NCBI GenBank assembly: GCA_027080315.1
Contig: JALWSI010000159.1
Location: 750 to 10,667, forward strand
DNA: 9,918 bases
Direction of reading: 5' to 3'
From: a bacterium
Lineage (GTDB): Bacteria > Thermosulfidibacterota > Thermosulfidibacteria > Thermosulfidibacterales > JALWSI01
Position numbers and translations under genes: made by a program. Shown in pieces: positions 1 to 5,985 of the stretch. The notes beneath the pieces were generated by a model. That model was given only the letters and a program-made list of their open reading frames with translations. It was not told where the DNA came from and did not search any database. Positions within the stretch are counted from its first letter, which is position 1, and every line of letters starts with the position of its first letter.

Positions 1-614
1 CTCTTTGCGGCCTCCTGTCCCTTCACATCGGCAAAGTCCTCGTGGTAGCGGCAGGATTCAGAGAAAAGGGCCTCCCGATCCACCACAACGGGGGAATGGG
101 AGGAGTTTCCGTTGAGGAAACCCACCACCTCAAGAAGGGTGGACATCTCATAAACCTCCAATTCCTCCACCAAGGCACCCTCTTCCCCTTGGCCTTTTGG
201 CAGGATCACGCCCTTAAAACCCTTCTCCTGAGCCATTGCTGCTAAAGGGAGAATTCCCCGCACCGGTTTGAGCTCCCCGTTTAGGGATAGCTCTCCCACC
301 AAGAGATGGTCCTGAGTCCGGGTTGGAGAGACCAGCCCCATGGCAACCAGGATCCCCACCGCCATGGGAAGATCAAAGGAGGCTCCTTCCTTCTTCATGT
401 CTGCAGGGGCGAGGTTGATGGTGATCCTCTTCATGGGGAAGTCAAAGCCGGAGTTCTTCAGGGCGGGTCTCACCCTCTCTCTGGCCTCTTTCACAGCGGC
501 ATCTGGAAGCCCCACCACGTTGAAGGCAGGCAGACCCCGGGAGAAGTCAACCTCAACCTCCACAGGGTGGGCATCCACCCCAACCACGGCTCCGCTCCAA
601 ACCTTTGCCAGCAT
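1..614 (-). CDS. comM: YifB/ComM-family AAA+ ATPase (Mg-chelatase-like), N-terminal part, cut by the left edge
   Basis: The reading frame stays open to the window edge and shows about 205 residues. It begins MLAKVWSGAVVGVDAHPVEV and continues through RGLPAFNVVGLPD, AVKEARERVRPALKNSGFDF, ITINLAPADMKKEGASFDLP and VGELSLNGELKPVRG. These are the hallmark blocks of the Lon-protease-like ChlI domain that opens YifB/ComM proteins. The last visible residues (DFADVKGQEAAKR) are the entry to the AAA+ Mg-chelatase domain; the Walker A motif lies outside the window. ComM is a hexameric branch-migration helicase that helps integrate DNA during natural transformation; many non-competent bacteria keep a homologue. 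The ATG at 614 matches the usual family N-terminus; an in-frame ATG at 632 would add MDTLSV. Neither has a clear Shine-Dalgarno sequence. It lies downstream of the dCache-AlbA_2 gene on the same strand. The family call is secure; the transformation role is inferred. Confidence 0.93.
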   Translation of the reverse strand, partial: MLAKVWSGAVVGVDAHPVEVEVDFSRGLPAFNVVGLPDAAVKEARERVRPALKNSGFDFPMKRITINLAPADMKKEGASFDLPMAVGILVAMGLVSPTRTQDHLLVGELSLNGELKPVRGILPLAAMAQEKGFKGVILPKGQGEEGALVEELEVYEMSTLLEVVGFLNGNSSHSPVVVDREALFSESCRYHEDFADVKGQEAAK

Positions 615-688
615 GACGGATAGAGTATCCATGAGTTTCAAACGGTTTTCAAGGACTGAGAGGGGAGTTATGCTTATCTATTCCTAAC

Positions 689-705
689 AGAAAAGAGGCT
701 TTTCT
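689..705 (-). terminator. Small A/T-rich hairpin between the dCache-AlbA_2 gene and comM (weak terminator candidate)
   Basis: A perfect 7-bp inverted repeat, AGAAAAG / CTTTTCT with a 3-nt loop, sits 14 nt past the stop codon of the minus-strand gene ending at 720. There is no T-run after the stem (GTTAGG follows on the minus strand), so termination would be weak, and read-through into comM is possible. The rest of the 105-bp gap (615-719) shows no convincing promoter. Confidence 0.3.
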
Positions 706-719
706 TCTTCCCCTGCGGG

Positions 720-2333
720 TCAGATCCTGCTCTCAAGATAGTCAACCATCTGGCTCATGGTGAGTTTCACCGTGGAGGGGCCTGTGCGAATGTAGAAGTC
801 CTCGTTTTTTCCTATCTTGAGAAAGACGGGCTTTCTCACCCTCTCGCATTCAATCACCAGAACGGTCTTTCCCTTTACTGTGCCCAATCTGAAGGAGATG
901 AACCGGGAGAACTCGGGGCCTATGTGGTCGTTAACCAGGCTTTTCAGGTGTAGAAGGCATCTGTCTTCGCTCTCAAACTCGTCTGCCTCTATGCCTACGA
1001 TCTCTCCGCTGTCGTCAACACCTATGACAATCATGCCTCCGTCGGTGTTCATGAAGCCCACCACGGTCTTCAGCCAGGCAAACTCTATCTCTTTTGCCTT
1101 CTTTCCCGTTTTGAGATTGGTGCGCACCGTTGATTTGAATTCCAAGGTTGCGCTTTCTCCTCCCTCAATGAGGGTTAGCACATCACGCTCAAAGTCTGCC
1201 TGGGATACCTTCTGGGGCAGGTCCCTGAGCTGGTAGCTGTACTTTCTCACCAGCTCTAAGGTTAAAAGCACCCCCACAAGGAGCACCCCAAGGGCCATGA
1301 ATAGTAACTGGGGCCAGCCCCTTTTTACGCTTCCTGTGATCTCAGACTCTGGTATCACTACGCCAATCCAGGTCATTCTGCGGCTCTCAAGCAGTGGGGT
1401 GAAGCCTGCCCACCAGGTGCCATCTATTCTTGAGAACCTCATTATCCACAGGTCCTTCTCGCCTTTGTTTTTGATGCCCTTCCACCACCTAAGGGCCTCT
1501 TCAATGGGAATCACAGGGGCGTTGTTTCCACTGGCTAAAAGCTCTTTTGACTGGTTGGTGGTGATCACTGTTCCATCGCTTCTCACCAAAATGATACGGC
1601 GGTTCTTGCCCACCTTGAGACTTCTCAGGTAGTTGATGAGCTTTTCCTCCAAGAGATCAAAGGCCATCACCTGAGCCACTCCAGGGCTCTTGGGATCACT
1701 CCAGGATATGGCTGCTGTAACCCCGATCTTTCCCGAGTAGGGGAAACGGTAGGGGAACGTCCAGGAAAGCACTCCAGGCCCCTTTGAGAGGGCCTTGACG
1801 AACCAGGGGCGCAACCGAGGGTCGTAAGAGGTTGTCTCCCACCATGAGTCCAAGGGCCCAGAGGAGTCCTCCCACAGTTTCCATAGGGCGGTTCGTGGTC
1901 CCCTCCCTGAGGGCACCCAGCGGCTTCTCCAGTTTTTCCCAAAGCGCTGGAGAAAGAACTCTCCTCCTTTGGAGTTTGCCATGTGCACCGCCTCAATCTG
2001 GGGATAGAGCTGCAGCATGGGCAGAAGAAGCTTGGTGAGCCCCTTGTCGTCCAGATCGTTCCACACCCCCGCCTTGCCCCATTTGGCACCCAGCTCTAAG
2101 GAGGTCTCTATGGGGCCCACAAACTGGCCAAACTGCCGCTTAACTAAGGCCATGGTGTCAACTATGATGCTGCGGGCCACCTTCTCTTTGATCTTGGTGC
2201 TTTGGTAGATCATGAGGCCTGCAAGGAGGGATGAGGTTACAATCACGATGATCAACACATCCCTCAAGAGCCTTCTTTTTATGTTTTTGGGACCCCATTT
2301 GAGAAGGTTCTTCAGATTGTTGCCCATGCTCAT
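720..2333 (-). CDS. Membrane protein with extracytoplasmic dCache-like sensor and cytoplasmic Schlafen AlbA_2 domain
   Basis: This is a 537-residue protein. A basic N-terminus is followed by TM1 (about 25-43), a large extracytoplasmic region (44-340), TM2 (about 341-361) and a cytoplasmic tail. The external region carries the Cache signature YDPRLRPWF (170-178) and the later block PYRFPYSGKIGVTAAIS (194-210), typical of double-Cache ligand sensors. The tail (about 382-537) is an AlbA_2/Schlafen domain: E393-SATL-E398-FK, NTDGGMIVIGVDDSGEIVG (429-447) and FYIRTGPST near the end. There is no kinase, GGDEF, MCP or AAA output domain, and the protein stops right after AlbA_2. E393, E398 and D440 resemble the Glu/Glu/Asp nuclease triad of mammalian Schlafens; AlbA_2 proteins can also simply bind nucleic acid. 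I infer a receptor that ties an external ligand to RNA/DNA binding or cleavage. The in-frame ATG at 2327 is better placed behind AGGGA and may be the true start. It is divergent from uvrC and upstream of comM. Confidence 0.85.
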   Translation of the reverse strand: MSMGNNLKNLLKWGPKNIKRRLLRDVLIIVIVTSSLLAGLMIYQSTKIKEKVARSIIVDTMALVKRQFGQFVGPIETSLELGAKWGKAGVWNDLDDKGLTKLLLPMLQLYPQIEAVHMANSKGGEFFLQRFGKNWRSRWVPSGRGPRTALWKLWEDSSGPLDSWWETTSYDPRLRPWFVKALSKGPGVLSWTFPYRFPYSGKIGVTAAISWSDPKSPGVAQVMAFDLLEEKLINYLRSLKVGKNRRIILVRSDGTVITTNQSKELLASGNNAPVIPIEEALRWWKGIKNKGEKDLWIMRFSRIDGTWWAGFTPLLESRRMTWIGVVIPESEITGSVKRGWPQLLFMALGVLLVGVLLTLELVRKYSYQLRDLPQKVSQADFERDVLTLIEGGESATLEFKSTVRTNLKTGKKAKEIEFAWLKTVVGFMNTDGGMIVIGVDDSGEIVGIEADEFESEDRCLLHLKSLVNDHIGPEFSRFISFRLGTVKGKTVLVIECERVRKPVFLKIGKNEDFYIRTGPSTVKLTMSQMVDYLESRI

Positions 2334-2443
2334 TTCCCTGTCTTTTCCTCTTCTTCCTTTTGATGGGTTAGGTTAATCCCTGCCCTTATCAGGGGCAAGC
2401 CTCCTTGTCTCGGTAACTGCCCCAGGATACCTTTTCCATTGCC
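2334..2443. promoter_or_regulatory. Divergent promoter region between the dCache-AlbA_2 gene and uvrC
   Basis: Both flanking genes point away from this 110-bp gap, so it must hold both promoters. Toward uvrC, TTGTCT (2405-2410) and TACCTT (2428-2433) are 17 bp apart. Toward the minus-strand gene, TTGCCC and TAACCT also have a 17-bp spacer. Both are partial sigma-70 matches. An inverted repeat TGCCC-7 nt-GGGCA near 2386-2402 overlaps the minus-strand -35 candidate and could be an operator. The assignments are tentative. Confidence 0.35.
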
Positions 2444-4279
2444 ATGGAGAGGAGGATCTTGGAATCGGTGGAGAGGGCCATACGCTCTGCCCCTGATCAT
2501 CCAGGGGTTTATGTGTTCAAAGGTCATGGAGACCGGGTCCTCTATGTTGGTAAGGCCAAGTCTCTTCGTAACAGACTTCGCTCTTACCTGGCGGTTGATA
2601 GGCTGTCTCCCCGTATGGCCTACATGATGAGAAGCGCCGAGGCCTTGGATACGGTGCTGGTTCCCGATGAGCTTAACGCCCTGATCTTGGAGAGTAACCT
2701 CATCAAGCGCCACAGGCCTCCTTTCAACATTCTCTTGAGGGACGACAAGCACTACCCATACCTGCGCATTGATCCGAAAGAGGATTTTCCGAGGCTTGAG
2801 CTTGTGCGAAGGGTGAAGAGGGACGGTGCAAAGTACTACGGCCCCTATGTGCCTACCTGGACGGTGAGAGAGACCATCTCCCTTTTGGGTAAGGTGTTCA
2901 TGTTGAGGCAGTGCAAGGGGGAGCTTGAGGTGGGCAAGATGGAGAGACCCTGCATAAATCACCAGATGAAGAGGTGTCTGGCTCCCTGTTGTGGAGGGGT
3001 GTCCCGTGAGGAGTACTCAAGGCTGGTTGCAGGGGTGCAGGCGGTGCTTTCTGGTAAGGGCGAGGGGATTCTGAATGAGCTGAAGGCCCGGATGGAGGCT
3101 GCAGCAGAGGAGTTGAGGTTTGAGGAGGCGGCGAGGTTAAGGGATCAGCTCATGGCACTTCGTAAGGTGATGGAGAGGCAAAGGGTGCTTCTGCAGAGGG
3201 AGGTTAACTGGGATGTGGTGGGAGTGAGCCGAAGGGAAGAGAGGGTTATGCTCCACCTCCTTATTGTGAGAGGTGGGATGCTTATTGGTGAGAAGAGCTT
3301 TCCCTTCAGTAAGGTCGGCTCAGTAGAGGCATGTCTCAGTTTTCTCTCCCAACGGTACGCCTCTGATGAGGAGCCTCTGCCAGATGAGATCCTTTTGGGC
3401 GTTGAGCTGCCCCCTGAAGAGCTGGAGCTCTACCTCCAGTGGTTCTCCGCCAGAAAGGGCAGAAAAGTGGGAATAACAACCCCCAAGCGTGGAGAGAAGG
3501 CCTCTTTGGTGACCATGGCCTCAGAGAGGGCCAAAGAGGAGATGATGAGGGAGCTCCAGAAAGAGCAGGAGAGGCTTGAGCTTCTGAAGAAGGCCAAGGA
3601 GAAGCTGGGCCTTAAAGAGGTGCCCTTGAGAATAGAGGGGTTTGACATCTCCCTCTCTGGAGGGAAGGACCCGGTGGGATCAATGGTGGTCTTCGTTGAG
3701 GGGGAGCCGTGCAAAGAGGATTACCGTAGGTTCTCTATCCGCACAGTTGAGGGCACAGACGACTATGCCATGATGAGGGAGGTGCTCACCCGCAGGTTCT
3801 CAAACACCGAGCTAAAGCTACCCAACCTGCTCCTCATTGACGGAGGACCAGGCCATCTTCAGGTGGGGATAAGGGTTTTGACCGAGCTTGGTCTGCTTGA
3901 GGATGTGGAGATCCTCTCCATTGCCAAAGACAGGGTGATGCATCAGCAAGAGAAGGTTCACCTGCCTGGAAGAGAAGCCCCTCTTCTCCTGGATCCCTCC
4001 TCTTCGGTTCTGCACCTGCTGCAAAGGGTTCGGGACGAAGCCCATAGATTTGCCGTCTCTTACCATCGCCTCAAGAAGGGAAAGAGGGTTAAAAGCTCTC
4101 TGCTGGACGGCATTGAGGGCTTGGGCCCTGTGAGGAGAAAGAGACTGGCGGAAGCCTTCTCCTCTGTTGATGAGATTCTACAATCTTCCCCTGCAGATCT
4201 GAGGGAGAAGGCTGGGATCCCAATAAGACAGGCCGAGGCCATTCTTAACAGGCTGAGAGAGAAGAAGAGAGAGCCCTGA
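2444..4279 (+). CDS. uvrC: UvrABC system protein C (excinuclease subunit)
   Basis: UvrC makes both incisions, 3' and then 5', around a bulky DNA lesion after UvrA/UvrB recognition in nucleotide excision repair. The 611-residue length is normal. An N-terminal GIY-YIG nuclease is visible (GVYVF 21-25, LYVGKAKSLRNRLRSY 33-48, LESNLIKRHRPPFN 82-95). Four cysteines C157, C170, C178 and C182 have the spacing of the UvrC iron-sulfur cluster. A UVR/UvrB-binding helix pair follows (about 209-243, RFEEAARLRDQL). The C-terminal RNase H-like nuclease has D400 (EGFDIS), D466 (LLIDGGPGHLQ) and H534 (DEAHRFAVSYHR). A tandem helix-hairpin-helix DNA-binding region closes the protein (about 554-604). The ATG at 2444 fits the family N-terminus and is preceded in frame by TAA at 2415-2417. 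No Shine-Dalgarno sequence lies at usable spacing, so the transcript may have a very short leader. rtcB follows on the same strand after 78 bp. Confidence 0.98.
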   Translation: MERRILESVERAIRSAPDHPGVYVFKGHGDRVLYVGKAKSLRNRLRSYLAVDRLSPRMAYMMRSAEALDTVLVPDELNALILESNLIKRHRPPFNILLRDDKHYPYLRIDPKEDFPRLELVRRVKRDGAKYYGPYVPTWTVRETISLLGKVFMLRQCKGELEVGKMERPCINHQMKRCLAPCCGGVSREEYSRLVAGVQAVLSGKGEGILNELKARMEAAAEELRFEEAARLRDQLMALRKVMERQRVLLQREVNWDVVGVSRREERVMLHLLIVRGGMLIGEKSFPFSKVGSVEACLSFLSQRYASDEEPLPDEILLGVELPPEELELYLQWFSARKGRKVGITTPKRGEKASLVTMASERAKEEMMRELQKEQERLELLKKAKEKLGLKEVPLRIEGFDISLSGGKDPVGSMVVFVEGEPCKEDYRRFSIRTVEGTDDYAMMREVLTRRFSNTELKLPNLLLIDGGPGHLQVGIRVLTELGLLEDVEILSIAKDRVMHQQEKVHLPGREAPLLLDPSSSVLHLLQRVRDEAHRFAVSYHRLKKGKRVKSSLLDGIEGLGPVRRKRLAEAFSSVDEILQSSPADLREKAGIPIRQAEAILNRLREKKREP

Positions 4280-4350
4280 GCAGCAAGGGGAGATTCACAC
4301 CCCAATATTGCTCCTTAGAGGGAGATGCTTTAGATTAGACTATTGGGGAG
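4278..4350 (+). promoter_or_regulatory. Mutually exclusive hairpins in the uvrC-rtcB gap; one covers the rtcB ribosome-binding site
   Basis: CCCCAATA (4300-4307) is perfectly complementary to TATTGGGG (4341-4348), which overlaps the rtcB Shine-Dalgarno GGGGAG (4345-4350). A smaller stem CTCC/GGAG (4311-4314 with 4321-4324) lies inside the 33-nt loop. The same CCCC block can instead pair upstream with GGGG (4287-4290), in a hairpin closed by GAGCA/TGCTC (4278-4282 with 4309-4313). The two foldings exclude each other, as in a translational switch. The pairings are directly visible; a regulatory role is inferred. Confidence 0.4.
4308..4336 (+). promoter_or_regulatory. Possible sigma-70-type promoter of rtcB
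   Basis: TTGCTC (4308-4313) and TAGATT (4331-4336) are separated by 17 bp, giving 3/6 and 4/6 matches to the consensus. Transcription would start near 4343, close to the ribosome-binding site, leaving a short leader. The arms CCCCAATA and TATTGGGG would then flank the promoter and could act as operator half-sites. I see no sigma-54 -24/-12 pair, so RtcR-type control of the E. coli kind is not supported here. Confidence 0.3.
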
Positions 4351-4357
4351 ATAAATC

Positions 4358-5791
4358 ATGGAGATAGAGAGGTTAGACAGATACAGGTACAAGATTCCCA
4401 CCGACTACAGGCCCGGTATGCAGGTGCCGGGGATTCTCTACTGCGACTCTAAGCTCTTCTCTGTTGTGAGAGAGGATGGTTCCTTAGAGCAGGTTGTTAA
4501 CGCCGCAATGCTGCCGGGGGTGGTGAGAGCTTCCTTTGCCATGCCAGACATCCATTACGGATACGGGCTTCCCATTGGAGGGGTTATCGCCACGGATCCC
4601 GCCAAGGGAGGGGTTGTTACTCCAGGAGGTGTGGGATTTGACATAAACTGTGGGGTGAGGCTTCTGGCACTTCCTTTAGAGGAGTCAGAGGTCAGGCCAA
4701 GATTGAAAAGTCTCGTTGAGGCCCTGTTCAAGGCCATTCCCACAGGGGTTGGTGTGGCTGGCCCCATCAGGCTGTCCAGAAAAGAGATGGACAGGGTGCT
4801 GAAGAGGGGCTCTGCCTGGGCAGTTGAGCAGGGATACGGCTTTGTTGAGGACCTTGAGAGAACAGAGTCCCTTGGCACCCTTTCCGAGGCTGATCCTTCA
4901 GAGGTTAGCCAGAAGGCCTACGAGAGGGGAAGGGACCAGCTTGGCACCCTTGGGTCAGGTAACCACTTTGCAGAGGTGCAGGTGGTTGATGAGGTGTTTG
5001 ATGAAGAAAGGGCTGAGGCTTTGGGGCTTGCTGAGGGCCAGATTGCGGTGATGATCCACTCTGGTTCAAGGGGACTGGGGCATCAGGTGTGCACAGACTT
5101 TCTGGGGGTTTTTGGAAAGGCTCTTAAGACCTATGGAATCTCCGTGCCCGACAGGCAGCTGGCGTGTGCCCCTGTGGAGAGTCCAGAGGGAAGAAGCTAC
5201 ATCGGGGCCATGAGCGCTTCTGCCAATTACGCTTGGGCCAATAGGCAGATCCTCTCCCACTGGGTGAGGGAGGTGTTTGAGGATCTATTTGGAGTCTCTC
5301 CTGAAGAGATCAGGCTCATCTACGACGTGGCTCACAACATCGCCAAGTTTGAGGCCCACCAGGTTGATGGAAAGAAGCTCAGGGTTTTGGTGCATCGCAA
5401 GGGTGCCACAAGGGCTCTTCCTCCGGGAGATTCCCAGCTGCCGGAGTGCTACCGCATGGTGGGACAGCCTGTGGTGATCCCAGGGGATATGGGAAGGGCA
5501 TCCTTCCTCCTCTGTGGAGAGCCTGGTTCCCAGGAGTGTTTCAACAGCTGTTGCCACGGAGCAGGAAGGGTGCTCTCCCGCAGGGCGGCAAAGAAGGCTG
5601 CCAGAGGGCGCTCAATATCCTCCGAGCTTGAGAAAAAAGGGGTTATGGTGAGGGCGAAGGGAAAGGCCACCCTCATGGAGGAGATGCCCGAGGCATACAA
5701 GGATGTCTCCCAGGTGGTTGAGGTTGTGGCTGGGGCAGGGTTGGCCCGACCGGTTCTAAGGCTCAGGCCTCTGTGCGTTGTGAAGGGGTGA
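4358..5791 (+). CDS. rtcB: RtcB 3'-phosphate/5'-hydroxyl RNA ligase
   Basis: RtcB joins RNA 3'-phosphate or 2',3'-cyclic-phosphate ends to 5'-OH ends using GTP and Mn2+, through a guanylated histidine. In bacteria it acts in RNA repair, for example of cleaved tRNA or rRNA. The 477-residue length is usual for the family. The metal and guanylate-site residues are intact: D95 and C98 (GVGFDINCGVR), N202 and H203 (GSGNHFAE), H234 (IHSGSRGLGHQ), H326 (DVAHNIAKFE) and the guanylated H400 (CCHGAGRVLSRR). These positions agree closely with the archaeal enzyme. A strong Shine-Dalgarno GGGGAG at 4345-4350, 7 nt before the ATG, fixes the start. No archease, rtcA or rtcR gene is present nearby, so the ligase is either multiple-turnover without a cofactor or its archease is encoded elsewhere. 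Same strand as uvrC; two hairpins follow the stop codon. Confidence 0.98.
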   Translation: MEIERLDRYRYKIPTDYRPGMQVPGILYCDSKLFSVVREDGSLEQVVNAAMLPGVVRASFAMPDIHYGYGLPIGGVIATDPAKGGVVTPGGVGFDINCGVRLLALPLEESEVRPRLKSLVEALFKAIPTGVGVAGPIRLSRKEMDRVLKRGSAWAVEQGYGFVEDLERTESLGTLSEADPSEVSQKAYERGRDQLGTLGSGNHFAEVQVVDEVFDEERAEALGLAEGQIAVMIHSGSRGLGHQVCTDFLGVFGKALKTYGISVPDRQLACAPVESPEGRSYIGAMSASANYAWANRQILSHWVREVFEDLFGVSPEEIRLIYDVAHNIAKFEAHQVDGKKLRVLVHRKGATRALPPGDSQLPECYRMVGQPVVIPGDMGRASFLLCGEPGSQECFNSCCHGAGRVLSRRAAKKAARGRSISSELEKKGVMVRAKGKATLMEEMPEAYKDVSQVVEVVAGAGLARPVLRLRPLCVVKG

Positions 5792-5805
5792 AAACCTTTT
5801 ATGGA

Positions 5806-5822
5806 TCAGCTTGAAAAGCTGA
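5806..5822 (+). terminator. First hairpin downstream of rtcB
   Basis: A perfect 7-bp inverted repeat TCAGCTT / AAGCTGA with a 3-nt loop GAA lies 14 nt after the rtcB stop codon. It is not followed by T residues, so alone it is not a canonical intrinsic terminator. It may protect the 3' end or work with the next hairpin. Confidence 0.35.
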
Positions 5823-5834
5823 GAGGTGTAGGGT

Positions 5835-5863
5835 AATCTCTATGAACCGATAGAGATTTTGTT
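5835..5863 (+). terminator. Second hairpin downstream of rtcB with T-rich tail (terminator candidate, or operator)
   Basis: AATCTCTAT (5835-5843) and ATAGAGATT (5850-5858) form a perfect 9-bp stem with a 6-nt loop GAACCG, followed by TTGTT. The layout matches a Rho-independent terminator for rtcB, but the stem is AT-rich. The repeat abuts a promoter-like -35 element at 5859, so it could instead be, or also be, a regulator binding site for the roadblock gene downstream. Confidence 0.5.
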
Positions 5864-5888
5864 AAAATGTGGTAGAAAGGCGTATTAA
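5859..5888 (+). promoter_or_regulatory. Likely promoter of the roadblock/LC7 gene
   Basis: TTGTTA (5859-5864) and TATTAA (5883-5888) are 18 bp apart, each with 4/6 consensus matches. This gives a purine-rich leader of about 90 nt before the ATG at 5986. The leader contains a small GGAC-GGTT-GTCC hairpin (5953-5964) just upstream of the Shine-Dalgarno sequence. Confidence 0.4.
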
Positions 5889-5985
5889 GACCAGAAAAAG
5901 GAATAGGCTGTTAGTGGGAAGAGATCTCAGGTAGGAGAAAGAAGGATAAAAAGGACGGTTGTCCGGAAAGGGGGAGACTGAGGAG

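Noticed and set aside
817-1236. 139-codon plus-strand frame inside the dCache-AlbA_2 gene
   Set aside because: It is antisense to the conserved AlbA_2 domain, and its Ser/Leu/Pro-rich translation matches no family I recognise.
2330-2962. 210-codon open frame on the minus strand opposite the start of uvrC
   Set aside because: It overlaps the well-supported uvrC N-terminal nuclease, has His/Pro-rich composition without domain motifs, and arises from uvrC codon bias.
4280-4357. Sigma-54 promoter for rtcB, as in RtcR-regulated operons
   Set aside because: There is no GG-N10-GC (-24/-12) pair at the right spacing, and no rtcR gene is nearby.
5801-5836. 11-codon mini-ORF (MDQLEKLRGVG) after rtcB, whose stop codon touches the 9-bp hairpin, suggesting a leader peptide
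   Set aside because: It has no well-spaced Shine-Dalgarno and no regulatory codon run, and its sequence is mostly the 7-bp inverted repeat; chance is the simpler explanation.
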